From the NCBI RefSeq assembly GCF_016107395.1, contig NZ_JAAIKO010000001.1:744001-808000 (forward strand): a DNA stretch of 64,000 nt. The letters run 5' to 3'. Made by a program: the position numbers and the translations under genes. A model generated the notes under the pieces. The model was not told the origin of the DNA, made no database searches, and was given only the letters and a program-made list of their open reading frames with translations. This document shows positions 1 to 9,114 of this stretch, in pieces; position 1 is the stretch's first letter, and every line of letters starts with the position of its first letter. This DNA comes from Streptomyces fildesensis. GTDB taxonomy: Bacteria; Actinomycetota; Actinomycetes; Streptomycetales; Streptomycetaceae.

Positions 1-827
1 TCGTTGACCTGGGGGTCGTCGGCGGCCAGCCGCCGCATGACCTTGCCGCGTCGGTGGTCGGTGCGCGTCGCGCAGCCGCCCGCGCAGTGCTCGCAGACCG
101 ACGGCGACGACACCAGGTCGAACGGCCGGGACCGGAAGCGGTACGCCGCCGAGGTCAGCGCGCCCACCGGACAGATCTGGATGGTGTTGCCGGAGAAGTA
201 CGAGGCGAACGGGTCGCCGTCGCCGATTCCGACCTGCTGGAGGGCGCCGCGCTCGATGAGCTCGATGAACGGGTCGCCCGCGATCTGCTCCGAGAACCGG
301 GTGCAGCGCGCGCACAGCACACAGCGCTCCCGGTCCAGCAGCACCTGCGTGGAGATCGGCACCGGCTTCTCGTACGTGCGCTTCTTGCCCTCGAAGCGGG
401 TGTCCGCCTGGCCGGTGCTCATCGCCTGGTTCTGCAGCGGGCACTCGCCGCCCTTGTCGCAGACCGGGCAGTCCAGCGGGTGGTTGATGAGCAGCAGCTC
501 CATCACCCCGCGCTGCGCCTTCTCGGCGACCGGCGAGGTGAGATGGGTCTTGACGACCATGCCGTCGGTGCACGTGATCGTGCAGGACGCCATCGGCTTG
601 CGCTGGCCCTCGACCTCGACGATGCACTGCCGGCAGGCGCCGGCCGGGTCGAGGAGCGGGTGGTCGCAGAACCGCGGGATCTCGATGCCCAGCAGCTCCG
701 CCGCACGGATCACCAGGGTCCCCTTGGGGACCGAGAGCGCGACGCCGTCGATCGTGACGGCGACGAGATCCTCCGGCGGAACCGCCGCCTCTCCCCCTCC
801 GGAGGGGGCAGACGTGGTGACTGTCAT
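1..827 (-). CDS. nuoG: NADH-quinone oxidoreductase subunit G, partial (3' end outside the window)
   Basis: Iron-sulfur subunit of the peripheral arm of complex I, passing electrons from the NuoF flavin towards quinone. Only the N-terminal ~275 residues are present; the gene runs off the left edge. Visible cluster ligands are a ferredoxin-like [2Fe-2S] set ([15 protein letters not shown]), a HxxxCxxC-type set within [14 protein letters not shown], and a CVLCARC [4Fe-4S] set. Start is ATG at 825-827, overlapping the nuoF stop by 4 bases (ATGA), so the two are translationally coupled. The ~20 residues before the ferredoxin domain are low complexity. Identification is secure from motifs and operon position. 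Confidence 0.96.
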   Translation of the reverse strand, partial: MTVTTSAPSGGGEAAVPPEDLVAVTIDGVALSVPKGTLVIRAAELLGIEIPRFCDHPLLDPAGACRQCIVEVEGQRKPMASCTITCTDGMVVKTHLTSPVAEKAQRGVMELLLINHPLDCPVCDKGGECPLQNQAMSTGQADTRFEGKKRTYEKPVPISTQVLLDRERCVLCARCTRFSEQIAGDPFIELIERGALQQVGIGDGDPFASYFSGNTIQICPVGALTSAAYRFRSRPFDLVSSPSVCEHCAGGCATRTDHRRGKVMRRLAADDPQVN

Positions 828-2164
828 GCGTTCACCTCCAGGTGAGACGTTCCGGCGTCGGCCCATACGGTCGAGGCGGCCGGGTCGAAGGGGCAGCCCT
901 TGCGCTCGATGTGCTCCTCGTACTCCTCGCGGAAGTACTTGAGGGAGGAGAAGATCGGGCTGGCGGCGCCGTCGCCGAGCGCACAGAAGGACTTGCCGTT
1001 GATGTTGTCGGCGATGTCGTTGAGCTTGTCGAGGTCGGACAGCTTGCCCTTGCCGGCCTCGATGTCCCGCAGCAACTGGACCAGCCAGTACGTGCCCTCA
1101 CGGCACGGCGTGCACTTGCCGCAGGACTCGTGGGCGTAGAACTCCGTCCAGCGCGTCACCGCCCGCACCACGCACGTCGTCTCGTCGAAGCACTGCAGCG
1201 CCTTGGTGCCGAGCATGGAGCCGGCGGCGCCCACGCCCTCGTAGTCGAGCGGTACGTCCAGGTGCTCGTCGGTGAACATCGGGGTCGACGAGCCGCCGGG
1301 GGTCCAGAACTTCAGCCGGTGGCCCGGCCGGATACCGCCGCTCATGTCGAGCAGCTGGCGCAGCGTGATGCCGAGCGGGGCCTCGTACTGGCCGGGGCTG
1401 ACGACGTGCCCGGACAGCGAGTACAGCGTGAAGCCCGGGGACTTCTCGCTGCCCATCGACTTGAACCAGTCCTTGCCGCGCTGCATGATCGCGGGCACCG
1501 AGGCGATGGACTCGACGTTGTTGACGACGGTCGGGCAGGCGTACAGGCCCTCGACCGCCGGGAACGGCGGGCGCAGCCGGGGCTGGCCGCGGCGTCCTTC
1601 GAGCGAGTCCAGCAGCGCCGTCTCCTCGCCGCAGATGTACGCGCCGGCCCCGGCGTGAACGGTCAGCTCCAGATCGAAGCCGCTGCCCTGGATGTTCTTG
1701 CCGAGGTAGCCGGCCTCGTACGCCTCGCGCACCGCCTCGTGCAGCCGGCGCAGCACCGGGACGACCTCGCCGCGCAGATAGATGAAGGCGTGGTTGGAGC
1801 GGATCGCGTGGCAGGCGATCACCATGCCCTCGATGAGCGAGTGCGGGTTCGCGAACAGCAGCGGGATGTCCTTGCAGGTACCCGGTTCCGACTCGTCGGC
1901 GTTGACGACCAGGTAGTGCGGCTTGCCGTCACCCTGCGGGATGAACTGCCACTTCATACCGGTCGGGAAGCCGGCGCCGCCACGGCCGCGCAGTCCGGCG
2001 TCCTTCACATACGCGATGACGTCGTCCGGCGGCATCGCGAGGGCCTTGCGCAGGCCCTCGTAGCCCTCATGACGGCGGTAGGTGTCGAGCGTCCACGACT
2101 GCGGGTCGTCCCAGAAGGCCGACAGGACAGGGGTGAGCAGCTTCTCGGGCGACACGGTCATCAT
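824..2164 (-). CDS. nuoF: NADH-quinone oxidoreductase subunit F (FMN/NADH-binding)
   Basis: NADH dehydrogenase subunit that binds NADH, FMN and a [4Fe-4S] cluster at the tip of the complex I peripheral arm. The 446 residues contain the glycine-rich NADH/FMN loop [13 protein letters not shown] (about residue 60), the flavin-site segment [12 protein letters not shown] (about 88-100), [14 protein letters not shown], and the C-terminal cluster motif [12 protein letters not shown] with a later Cys in CALGD. Length is normal. Two adjacent ATGs (MMTV) are possible; the first overlaps the nuoE stop (ATGATGA). The gene is fifth-to-sixth in a tightly packed nuo operon. Confidence 0.97.
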   Translation of the reverse strand: MMTVSPEKLLTPVLSAFWDDPQSWTLDTYRRHEGYEGLRKALAMPPDDVIAYVKDAGLRGRGGAGFPTGMKWQFIPQGDGKPHYLVVNADESEPGTCKDIPLLFANPHSLIEGMVIACHAIRSNHAFIYLRGEVVPVLRRLHEAVREAYEAGYLGKNIQGSGFDLELTVHAGAGAYICGEETALLDSLEGRRGQPRLRPPFPAVEGLYACPTVVNNVESIASVPAIMQRGKDWFKSMGSEKSPGFTLYSLSGHVVSPGQYEAPLGITLRQLLDMSGGIRPGHRLKFWTPGGSSTPMFTDEHLDVPLDYEGVGAAGSMLGTKALQCFDETTCVVRAVTRWTEFYAHESCGKCTPCREGTYWLVQLLRDIEAGKGKLSDLDKLNDIADNINGKSFCALGDGAASPIFSSLKYFREEYEEHIERKGCPFDPAASTVWADAGTSHLEVNA

Positions 2165-3036
2165 TTGCCCTCCTCGCTCTCAGGTCCTGCCGGGTTGGCG
2201 GGGTCCGACACGGCGGTCTCCTGCGGTGCGTCGTGCGAGCTGGCGTGCTCGGCGGGGCTGGGCTGCCCGGGGGTGCCCGACGGCGCGGCCGGCGTCTCGC
2301 CCTGCGGCGGTACGGACGACCGGCGGGCCGGCTGTCCGGCGTCCGGGCCGGGCAGTGCCTCGCCGCGCGACAGCCGCAGTCCCGCGAGCGACGCGGGGCC
2401 GGCTCCGCCGGTGGCCTCGACGGCGCCGGGGCGCTCGTCGGGGAAGCCTGCGAGGATGCGGGCGGTCTCCTTGTACGTGCACAGCGGTGCGCCACGGGTC
2501 GGCCGCACCTCGCGGCCGGCGATGAGGTCGTCGACCAGCTGCTTGGCGGAGCCCGGTGTCTGGTTGTCGAAGAACTCCCAGTTCACCATCACCACCGGGG
2601 CGAAGTCGCAGGCCGCGTTGCACTCGATGTGCTCCAGCGTGACCTTGCCGTCCTCGGTGGTCTCGTTGTTGCCGACCCCGAGGTGCTCCTTCAGCTCGTC
2701 GAAGATGGCGTCGCCGCCCATCACCGCGCAGAGCGTGTTGGTGCAGACCCCGACCTGGTAGTCGCCACTGGGCTTGCGCCGGTACATGGAGTAGAAGGTC
2801 GCGACCGCGGTGACCTCGGCGGTGGTGAGGTCGAGCTGCTCCGCGCAGAACCGGACGCCGGTGCGGGTGACGTAGCCGTCCTCCGACTGCGTCAGGTGCA
2901 GCAGCGGCAGGAGCGCGCTGCGGCTGCCGGGATAGCGGGCGATGATCTCCTTCGCGTCCGCCTCCAGCCTGGCGCGTACATCGGCCGGATAGTCGGGCGC
3001 GGGCATCTGCGGGATGCCCAAAGACACGTCGGTCAT
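2161..3036 (-). CDS. nuoE: NADH-quinone oxidoreductase subunit E with long low-complexity C-terminal tail
   Basis: [2Fe-2S] subunit of the NADH-oxidising module, partner of NuoF. Thioredoxin-like fold with the ligands CTNTLC and CNAACD. ATG at 3034-3036 (MTDVSLG) overlaps the nuoD stop as ATGA; an in-frame extension further upstream lies inside nuoD and is not used. The protein is 291 residues, whereas the family is often 160-240. The excess is a C-terminal tail of roughly 90 residues rich in Pro, Ala, Ser and Glu, beginning after the conserved segment that ends near LAGFPDE. Tails of this sort occur in actinobacterial NuoE; its role is unknown to me. Confidence 0.95.
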   Translation of the reverse strand: MTDVSLGIPQMPAPDYPADVRARLEADAKEIIARYPGSRSALLPLLHLTQSEDGYVTRTGVRFCAEQLDLTTAEVTAVATFYSMYRRKPSGDYQVGVCTNTLCAVMGGDAIFDELKEHLGVGNNETTEDGKVTLEHIECNAACDFAPVVMVNWEFFDNQTPGSAKQLVDDLIAGREVRPTRGAPLCTYKETARILAGFPDERPGAVEATGGAGPASLAGLRLSRGEALPGPDAGQPARRSSVPPQGETPAAPSGTPGQPSPAEHASSHDAPQETAVSDPANPAGPESEEGK

Positions 3037-4367
3037 CGGTCGACGCCTCCCATCACGGGGTCGATGGACGCCACGGCCACGATGACGTCGGCGACCTGGC
3101 CGCCCTCGCACATCGCCGCCATGGACTGCAGGTTGGTGAAGGACGGGTCGCGGAAGTGGACCCGGAAGGGGCGGGTGCCGCCGTCGCTGACGACATGCAC
3201 GCCCAGCTCGCCCTTGGGCGACTCCACCGCGGTGTACGCCTGGCCCGGCGGAACCCGGAAGCCCTCGGTCACCAGCTTGAAGTGGTGGATCAGGGACTCC
3301 ATCGAGGTGCCCATGATCTTCTTGATGTGGTCCAGGGAGTTGCCCAGGCCGTCCGGGCCGAGCGCGAGCTGCGCGGGCCAGGCGATCTTCTTGTCCTCGA
3401 CCATCACCGGTCCTGGGGCCAGCTTGTCCAGGGCCTGCTCGACGATGCGCAGCGACTGCCGCATCTCCTCCAGGCGGACCAGGAAGCGGCCGTAGGAGTC
3501 GGCGGTGTCCGCCGTCGGGATCTCGAAGTCGTAGTTCTCGTAACCGCAGTACGGCTGCGCCTTGCGCAGGTCGTGCGGCAGGCCGGCGGCGCGCAGGATC
3601 GGGCCGGTGGCGCCGAGCGCCATGCAGCCGGCCAGGTCCAGGTAGCCGACCTCTTCCATCCGGGCCTTGAAGATCGGGTTGCCGGTGGCGAGCTTGTCGT
3701 ACTCGGGAAGGTTCTTGCGCATCTTCTTCACGAGCTCGCGGATCTGGTCCACCGCGCCCGGCGGCAGGTCCTGGGCGAGGCCGCCCGGCCGGATGTACGC
3801 GTGGTTCATCCGCAGCCCGGTGATGAGCTCGAAGACGTCCAGGATCAGTTCACGGTCGCGGAACCCGTAGATCATGATCGTGGTGGCGCCGAGCTCCATA
3901 CCGCCGGTGGCGATGCACACCAGGTGCGAGGAGAGCCGGTTCAGCTCCATCAGCAGCACGCGGATGACGCTGGCCCGGTCCGGCACCTGCTCGGTGACGC
4001 CGAGCAGCTTCTCGACCGCGAGGCAGTACGCCGTCTCGTTGAAGAACGGCGTGAGGTAGTCCATGCGCGTCACGAACGTGGACCCCTGGGTCCACGTCCG
4101 GTACTCCATGTTCTTCTCGATGCCGGTGTGCAGGTAGCCGATGCCCGACCGGGCCTCGGTGACCGTCTCGCCGTCGATCTCCAGGATCAGCCGGAGCACA
4201 CCGTGGGTGGACGGGTGCTGCGGCCCCATGTTGACGATGATGCGCTCGTCGTCGGACCTGCCGACGGTCTCGGCCAGCTCGTCCCAGTCGCCACCGGTGA
4301 CGGTGAAGACCCGGCCTTCGGTGGTGTCGCGTTCTTCCGCCTGAGCGGGTGCGTGGTGAGTGCTCAT
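3033..4367 (-). CDS. nuoD: NADH-quinone oxidoreductase subunit D (49 kDa type)
   Basis: Core Q-module subunit, related to the large subunit of NiFe hydrogenases, forming the quinone pocket with NuoB. 444 residues. Conserved features include [13 protein letters not shown] near residue 50, the [19 protein letters not shown] region, and a C-terminal PVMGGVDR end typical of the family. ATG at 4365-4367 overlaps the nuoC stop by one base. In this organism the quinone substrate should be menaquinone, consistent with the mqn genes elsewhere in the window. Confidence 0.97.
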   Translation of the reverse strand: MSTHHAPAQAEERDTTEGRVFTVTGGDWDELAETVGRSDDERIIVNMGPQHPSTHGVLRLILEIDGETVTEARSGIGYLHTGIEKNMEYRTWTQGSTFVTRMDYLTPFFNETAYCLAVEKLLGVTEQVPDRASVIRVLLMELNRLSSHLVCIATGGMELGATTIMIYGFRDRELILDVFELITGLRMNHAYIRPGGLAQDLPPGAVDQIRELVKKMRKNLPEYDKLATGNPIFKARMEEVGYLDLAGCMALGATGPILRAAGLPHDLRKAQPYCGYENYDFEIPTADTADSYGRFLVRLEEMRQSLRIVEQALDKLAPGPVMVEDKKIAWPAQLALGPDGLGNSLDHIKKIMGTSMESLIHHFKLVTEGFRVPPGQAYTAVESPKGELGVHVVSDGGTRPFRVHFRDPSFTNLQSMAAMCEGGQVADVIVAVASIDPVMGGVDR

Positions 4368-5101
4368 CAGGAGTACGACCTCCGCTGGTCGGGAGCCGGG
4401 ATCTGGGCGCCCTTGTACTCGACGGGGATGCCGCCGAGCGGGTAGTCCTTGCGCTGCGGGTGGCCGGGCCAGTCGTCCGGCATCATGATCCGCGTGAGGG
4501 CCGGGTGGCCGTCGAAGACGATGCCGAAGAAGTCGTACGCCTCACGCTCGTGCCAGTCGTTCGTCGGGTACACCGGGACGATCGACGGGATGTGCGGGTC
4601 GCTGTCGGGGGCGCTCACCTCCAGCCGGATCAGCCGGTTGTGCGTGATCGAACGCAAGTGGTAGACGGCGTGCAGCTCACGGCCCTTGTCCTCGGGGTAG
4701 TTCACCCCGCTCACGCCCGTACAGAGCTCGAAGCGCAGCGCCGGATCGTCGCGGCAGGTCTTCGCGACCTGCACGAGGTGCTCGCGGGCGATGTGGAAGG
4801 TCAGCTCGTCACGGTCGATGACGGTCCGGTCGATCGCGTTGGAGGGGAGCAGTCCCTGCTCCTCCAGCGCGCCCTCCAGCTCGTCGGCCACCTCGTCGAA
4901 CCAGCCGCCGTAGGGGCGGTGGGCCGGGCCTGGCAGCCGGACGGTCCTGACGAGGCCGCCGTAGCCGGAGGTGTCGCCACCGTTGTTGGCACCGAACATG
5001 CCCTTGCGGTGACCGATGACCTCGCCGGCGTCGTCGCGCTGGCCGGGGAGGTTGTCGGTCTGCAGGTCGCGGTCGGGGTTGGTGCCGTTGGCGTCTGTCA
5101 C
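4367..5101 (-). CDS. nuoC: NADH-quinone oxidoreductase subunit C
   Basis: 30 kDa-type subunit of the complex I Q-module. The 244 residues comprise an N-terminal ~75-residue actinobacterial extension of low conservation (with [16 protein letters not shown]) and the conserved domain ending in the signature ERETYDFFGI-like segment ([16 protein letters not shown]) followed by [21 protein letters not shown]. The ATG at 5099-5101 overlaps the nuoB stop, continuing the pattern of coupled genes. NuoC and NuoD are separate here, unlike the NuoCD fusion of enterobacteria. Confidence 0.97.
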   Translation of the reverse strand: MTDANGTNPDRDLQTDNLPGQRDDAGEVIGHRKGMFGANNGGDTSGYGGLVRTVRLPGPAHRPYGGWFDEVADELEGALEEQGLLPSNAIDRTVIDRDELTFHIAREHLVQVAKTCRDDPALRFELCTGVSGVNYPEDKGRELHAVYHLRSITHNRLIRLEVSAPDSDPHIPSIVPVYPTNDWHEREAYDFFGIVFDGHPALTRIMMPDDWPGHPQRKDYPLGGIPVEYKGAQIPAPDQRRSYS

Positions 5102-5652
5102 CGCAGCAGCCCCTTCATCTCGATCAGCGGGAGCGCGTTGAGTGCGGCGGACTCCGCTTCGCGGGCCGCCTCCTCACGGTTCACGCCGAGCTTCTCGCCC
5201 TGGATCTTCTGGTGGAGCTTGAGGATGGCGTCCATGAGCATCTCGGGCCGGGGCGGACAGCCGGGCAAATAGATATCAACGGGGACAATGTGGTCAACAC
5301 CCTGCACAATGGCGTAATTGTTGAACATTCCACCCGAAGAAGCGCAGACCCCCATGGAGATGACCCACTTGGGATTCGGCATCTGGTCATAGACCTGCCG
5401 CAGCACCGGCGCCATCTTCTGGCTGACCCGGCCGGCCACGATCATCAGGTCCGCCTGCCGCGGCGAGCCACGGAAGACCTCCATACCGAAACGGGCCAGG
5501 TCGTAGCGCCCGGCCCCGGTCGTCATCATCTCGATGGCACAGCAGGCCAGGCCGAAGGTGGCCGGGAAGACCGACGCCTTACGCACCCAGCCCGCGGCGG
5601 ACTCCACCGTGGTCAGCAGAAATCCACTCGGCAGTTTTTCTTCGATACCCAT
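5098..5652 (-). CDS. nuoB: NADH-quinone oxidoreductase subunit B
   Basis: Carries the terminal [4Fe-4S] cluster N2, which donates to quinone. 184 residues; cluster ligands are seen in [10 protein letters not shown] (adjacent cysteines), [10 protein letters not shown] and [11 protein letters not shown] at 5650-5652; nuoA ends 18 bases upstream. The C-terminal ~40 residues ([13 protein letters not shown] onward) are charged and typical of actinobacterial versions. Confidence 0.98.
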   Translation of the reverse strand: MGIEEKLPSGFLLTTVESAAGWVRKASVFPATFGLACCAIEMMTTGAGRYDLARFGMEVFRGSPRQADLMIVAGRVSQKMAPVLRQVYDQMPNPKWVISMGVCASSGGMFNNYAIVQGVDHIVPVDIYLPGCPPRPEMLMDAILKLHQKIQGEKLGVNREEAAREAESAALNALPLIEMKGLLR

Positions 5653-5670
5653 GCGTTGGCCCCTTGTCCC

Positions 5671-6030
5671 CTAGTCCCATTCCAGGCCGCCGCGCCGCCA
5701 CACGTATGCGTAGGCGACGAAGACGGTGAGCACGAAGAGGAGCATCTCCACGAGCCCGAAAATCCCCAGGGAGTCGAACGTGACGGCCCAGGGATAGAGG
5801 AAGACGATCTCGATGTCGAAGACGATGAAGAGCATCGCCGTCAGGTAGTACTTGATGGGGAAGCGCCCGCCGCCGATGGGCTGCGGAGAGGGCTCGATGC
5901 CGCACTCATATGCTTCCAGTTTGGCCCGGTTGTACCGTTTTGGTCCGACGATCGAGGCCGTGATCACGGAGAAGATCGCGAAGCCGGCCCCGAGGCCGCC
6001 CAACACGAGGATGGGCGCATAGGCGTTCAT
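5671..6030 (-). CDS. nuoA: NADH-quinone oxidoreductase subunit A, first gene of the nuo operon
   Basis: Small membrane-arm subunit, 119 residues with three predicted transmembrane helices: about residues 7-30 (ILVLGGLGAGFAIFSVITA), 62-82 and 88-110. The conserved loop YECGIEPSPQP between helices 1 and 2 is the family hallmark. Start ATG at 6028-6030 is preceded by GGAGCGGGG. This is the promoter-proximal gene of the operon; a candidate Rex operator lies about 120 bases upstream. Confidence 0.97.
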   Translation of the reverse strand: MNAYAPILVLGGLGAGFAIFSVITASIVGPKRYNRAKLEAYECGIEPSPQPIGGGRFPIKYYLTAMLFIVFDIEIVFLYPWAVTFDSLGIFGLVEMLLFVLTVFVAYAYVWRRGGLEWD

Positions 6031-6120
6031 CGTCCCCCGCTCCTTCCAGTCGCCGATGACTGCGTGGGGGTCCCCCCGCCGGGGGAGGGACCATGCGCTC
6101 GGGTCGTGCCCGCCTCACGA

Positions 6121-6154
6121 AGATCGCGTTCATGTGAAGATCGCGTCTATGTGA
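6121..6154. repeat. Tandem 17-base direct repeat upstream of nuo
   Basis: Two adjacent 17-base units, AGATCGCGTTCATGTGA and AGATCGCGTCTATGTGA, differ at two positions. The second unit ends inside the Rex-like site, so the duplication may have multiplied or moved a TGTGA half-site. Confidence 0.85.
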
Positions 6155-6165
6155 GGCAGTTCACA
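6150..6165. promoter_or_regulatory. Candidate Rex operator (ROP) of the nuo operon
   Basis: TGTGAGGCAGTTCACA is an imperfect inverted repeat. It matches 12 of 16 positions of the Streptomyces Rex operator as I know it, TGTGAACGCGTTCACA, keeping TGTGA on the left and GTTCACA on the right. Rex is an NADH/NAD+ sensing repressor of respiratory genes. The position, about 120 bases upstream of nuoA, suits control of the operon. Binding is inferred only. Confidence 0.6.
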
Positions 6166-6625
6166 AGCCCAAGCCGCCTGCATCTTATGCCCGGCGGTCT
6201 GTGATCTGCGACACGGGGTGGGCCAACGGCTTTGTGATCTCCACCACCTGACGAATGATCATGAAGGCTGATGAGCGGTGATCTTGCACCGCATGCGGCA
6301 CAAACAATCACTTGACGTCACATTCATCTACGTTACCCCTGGTCACAGCGACGCGCGCATTATCAAGGGCCCCTCGCGAGACGCAAATTCGCCCTGGACC
6401 GAATGGCGTGATAGCGACGGCCGCCCCCTTAGGGGTGAACGGGACGAAGGTCCCGCTGACGCACGTGAACCCACTCACGAGCGCTCCGCGGCGGCTCGGG
6501 AACGAGTCGGACATATGGTCCGGGTGAGCAAGATCCAAATAAGGACATTCGGCCGTGCACACGACAACTGTGTCGCATCCCACCTTTGTTGAACGGAACC
6601 GGCGCATCCTGATAGCCAGGACTCC

Positions 6626-7501
6626 ATGTCCCCAAACCTGAACCGGACCACCAAATCCGAATCGCATATACGCCGCCGACGGCACGCCGCCCCCGGTAAC
6701 CCGAACTGGGTCCGCCGGGCCGGAATCGTCGGCGGCGTCGTCAGTGCGCTCGCCCTCAGTGGTGCGGCCGCTCCGGCCATGGCCGACCACTCGAACCACA
6801 CGCCCGCTCCGGTCGGAACCGCGACGACCGCCGAGCAGACGCCCGCACTGAGCACCACCGCCTCCGCCGCGCAGGCCGCCGCAGCCATCGACCAGACGGT
6901 CGTCCAGCTGAAGCTGCAGGCCGCCGAGGACGCCGCTGCCGCCGCGGCCAGGAAGGCCGCAGCCGCGACGAAGCGGGCCGAGCTGAAGAAGGCCGCCGAC
7001 GCCAAGGCTGCCGCCGCCAAGGCCGCTGACGAGCGCGAGGCCGCCACCCAGGCCGCGTCCCGCTCCTCGGAGCGCACCAAGCTTTCGGTGTCGTCCTCGT
7101 CCAGCTCCTCGTCCTCGAAGGTGTCCTCCACCGCCTCCAAGGCGAGCGGCAGCATCGCGAGCGTCATCAGCTTCCTGCAGGCCCAGGTCGGCAAGGCCTA
7201 CGTCATGGGCGGCACCGGCCCGTCCTCGTACGACTGCTCGGGCCTGGTCCAGGCGGCGTTCAGGACGATCGGCGTGGACCTCCCCCGCACCTCCCAGGAG
7301 CAGTCGAACACCGGCACCCCGGTCTCCATCAGCTCCCTCCAGGTCGGCGACCTGGTCTTCTGGGGCGGCCAGGGCAGCGCGTACCACGTCGGCGTCTACA
7401 TCGGCGGCGACCAGTACCTCGACGCCGCCAACCCGAGCACGGGCATCGGCGTCCACGACATGAGCTGGTCCATGCCGGACTTCGCCACCCGCGTGGTCTG
7501 A
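6626..7501 (+). CDS. Secreted C40 (NlpC/P60) peptidoglycan hydrolase
   Basis: Predicted exported cell-wall endopeptidase cleaving within peptide stems. 291 residues. The N-terminus has basic residues (RRRRHAAP), a hydrophobic segment (AGIVGGVVSALALSGAAAPAMA) and an Ala-x-Ala cleavage site near residue 53. Residues about 80-170 are Ala/Lys/Glu-rich coiled-coil followed by a Ser-rich linker. The catalytic NlpC/P60 domain occupies about 175-291, with the nucleophile in YDCSGLVQAAF and the His in YHVGVYIG. ATG at 6626 follows a structured leader that may carry a riboswitch. It is divergent from nuoA and terminated by the hairpin at 7537-7570. Confidence 0.93.
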   Translation: MSPNLNRTTKSESHIRRRRHAAPGNPNWVRRAGIVGGVVSALALSGAAAPAMADHSNHTPAPVGTATTAEQTPALSTTASAAQAAAAIDQTVVQLKLQAAEDAAAAAARKAAAATKRAELKKAADAKAAAAKAADEREAATQAASRSSERTKLSVSSSSSSSSSKVSSTASKASGSIASVISFLQAQVGKAYVMGGTGPSSYDCSGLVQAAFRTIGVDLPRTSQEQSNTGTPVSISSLQVGDLVFWGGQGSAYHVGVYIGGDQYLDAANPSTGIGVHDMSWSMPDFATRVV

Positions 7502-7536
7502 CGTCCAACCCCCAGCTCCCCCGCTTCCCCCCACGT

Positions 7537-7570
7537 AGGGCCGCCGTCCCCCGCTCGGGCCGGCGGCCCT
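7537..7570 (+). terminator. Hairpin terminator after the NlpC/P60 gene
   Basis: Perfect 10-base stem AGGGCCGCCG / CGGCGGCCCT with a 14-base loop, 36 bases after the hydrolase stop; followed by TCCGTATGTT rather than a strong U-tract, as is common in Streptomyces. Confidence 0.8.
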
Positions 7571-8169
7571 TCCGTATGTTCCGTGTGAGTGTTCGTGGGC
7601 GGTGGAGCGGCCTGTGGGGCGGCGCGGGCCAGGCAGTGGCTGAACTCAAAGATCGCGAAGTGTCCTTCTGCGTCGCTTCGCGCCTTGACCGGGCGGAGGA
7701 ACGGGCGTCGGCGCTGTGCGCCTGCCAGTGAGAACGGCTCGCCGCGCTCCCCGAGCGGGGTCAGGGATTGGTTCGGCCGGTGAGGCAGCGCGGCTTCTGG
7801 GGGCGGGCGCCAGGGCCGGCTCCGGCGGGCGGGCAGCGGAATGACGATCGAGCCTCGGCTCTCGAACCCCGCCCAACCTCCAACGGATCAATCTGTGTGG
7901 CCGGACCCCCGCCATATTGAGTTTTGGCCGACCTTAGTGATCCGAACCCACCAAAAGACCGCCCCTCAGGGCCCGCAGGACATCCCCCGTCACACCCGCA
8001 CCACATCCCGACGAAGAAGGTGGTCCAAACTCCACGCTGGCAACGGCAAGACGACGTGGTTCGAGCTCATCCGAGCCGTTGAACTCGCCATGCCGTGACT
8101 CCCGCGACGACGACACCGTTGTTCATCGAGCGACGGCGGGTGCGGAGCATGGGGTGGAAGGAACGGCCG
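7571..8169. other. Non-coding stretch before the toxin-antitoxin pair
   Basis: About 600 bases with no ORF that shows both a ribosome binding site and recognisable protein sequence. Base composition is mixed: a relatively AT-richer patch near 7900-7960 (CCATATTGAGTTTTGG) marks the border of the accessory segment that continues to about 10200. No tRNA, IS ends or att duplication were seen. Confidence 0.5.
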
Positions 8170-8535
8170 GTGAGCGAGTTGTACCGCGTCGAAATCGAAC
8201 CGGAAGTCCGCGCGTGGCTCGACAGCCTCAGCGATCACGACTTCAAGCGTGTGGACGAGGTCGTCAGCCTGCTGGCGGAACTGGGTACAAGAATCGGAGG
8301 CCCCTGGTCCGACCACCTTGAGGGGCCGGTTCGAGAGCTTCGCATCCGCCTGCGGAGCATTGCCGCCCGCATCACCTACTGGATCACGCCGAGCAGGACG
8401 ATCGTGCTACTCACCGTGTTCCGCAAGACCAAGCAGCACGAGCAGGCGCAGATTGATCGGGCTGTGCGCGCGCAGAAAGTCTGTGACAGCGAGCATCATG
8501 GACCTGTGAACGAGTCGTACAAGCGGGAGGCGTAA
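8170..8535 (+). CDS. HigB/RelE-superfamily toxin (Gp49-like)
   Basis: Likely mRNA-interferase toxin of a type II toxin-antitoxin system. 121 residues from the GTG at 8170, which has GGAAGGA 7-8 bases upstream; an ATG in frame at 8095 would add 25 residues without a good ribosome site. The pattern VEIEPEVRAWLDSLS, the GGPWSDHLEGPVRELRIRL core and RTIVLLTVFRKTKQHEQAQI match the phage-derived Gp49-like/HigB fold. The stop overlaps the antitoxin start (TAATG), giving toxin-first order as in higBA operons. Active or decayed state cannot be judged. Confidence 0.8.
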   Translation: MSELYRVEIEPEVRAWLDSLSDHDFKRVDEVVSLLAELGTRIGGPWSDHLEGPVRELRIRLRSIAARITYWITPSRTIVLLTVFRKTKQHEQAQIDRAVRAQKVCDSEHHGPVNESYKREA

Positions 8536-8843
8536 TGGCAGGCCGGCACACCCGCTGGGTTCCCTCCAGCCTTGATACGGAGGACCCCGAGCGGATCGCG
8601 ATCCGAGAGTCCCTGGCGTTCGGCAAAGCCCTCTACGACCGACGCGTGGCCCTCGGTCTCAGCACGGCGGAGCTGGCGGAACGGGCCGGAATGACACAGG
8701 ACGCCATCGAGTGCATCGAAGAGGGTGGCACCGAGCCGACGATACTGCTGCTCCGTACGCTGGCCGCTGCGTTGGACTCCGACGTCCGCCTCACCCCGGG
8801 ACACGAACTAGGTTCGCTGTGGTTCGAGGCACACGCCGCGTAA
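8535..8843 (+). CDS. XRE-family HTH antitoxin (HigA-like)
   Basis: 102-residue DNA-binding antitoxin partner of the upstream HigB-like toxin. The HTH (about residues 40-85) reads VALGLSTAELAERAGMTQDAIECIEEGG followed by PTILLLRTLAAALDSDVRL. ATG at 8535 overlaps the toxin stop by one base. It probably autorepresses the pair; no operator was identified with confidence. Confidence 0.82.
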   Translation: MAGRHTRWVPSSLDTEDPERIAIRESLAFGKALYDRRVALGLSTAELAERAGMTQDAIECIEEGGTEPTILLLRTLAAALDSDVRLTPGHELGSLWFEAHAA

Positions 8844-8905
8844 CGACCCTCCGGGCCGGCGGCGGCCCCTGACAACCAGCGCTCGGGCTTGAACCGCTGT
8901 CGCTG

Positions 8906-9103
8906 CTACAACTGCCCGGCTTCGCCGCCCTTGATGGCGCGGAGGAACGCCGCCCAGTGGGCGGGGGTGGTGCTGAGGACCTCGCCGGGGCGGTCACTTT
9001 CACGGAAGTGGACGAGGCCGGTGGGGGTTGCCGTCGCTTCCAGGCAGTTGCCGTTGCCGCCTGACCCGCTGAAGCTCGACTTCCGCCAGATGAGTTCCGA
9101 CAT
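8906..9103 (-). CDS. DUF397 protein
   Basis: 65-residue DUF397 protein: starts MSELIWRKSSFSGSGGNGNC, contains TGLVHFRESDRPG and ends with the typical WAAFLRAIKGGE motif. ATG at 9101-9103 has GAAAGG 7 bases upstream; a GTG at 9118 overlaps the previous gene and is less likely. In Streptomyces DUF397 genes follow XRE-DUF5753 regulators, as here, and the pair is implicated in developmental control (bldB/whiJ-type systems). Confidence 0.9.
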   Translation of the reverse strand: MSELIWRKSSFSGSGGNGNCLEATATPTGLVHFRESDRPGEVLSTTPAHWAAFLRAIKGGEAGQL

Positions 9104-9114
9104 TGGTGTGCCTT

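Larger units (their letters stand above)
6031..6625. other. Divergent regulatory region between nuoA and the NlpC/P60 gene
   Basis: A 595-base stretch without a convincing gene. It holds a 17-base tandem duplication at 6121-6154, a Rex-like palindrome at 6150-6165, a possible -35-like TTGACG at 6312-6317 for the plus-strand gene, and several hairpins (for example GGGAC/GTCCC with loop GAAG at 6441-6454). If the plus-strand promoter is near 6312, the hydrolase mRNA has a leader of nearly 300 bases. Short ORFs here lack ribosome binding sites and family resemblance. Confidence 0.6.

Noticed and set aside
7589..7783. 64-codon plus-strand ORF after the NlpC/P60 gene
   Set aside because: No ribosome binding site, no recognisable sequence, and a composition matching non-coding GC-rich DNA.
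8095..8169. ATG 25 codons upstream of the toxin start
   Set aside because: Lacks a ribosome site, whereas GTG at 8170 has GGAAGGA at good spacing; kept only as an alternative.
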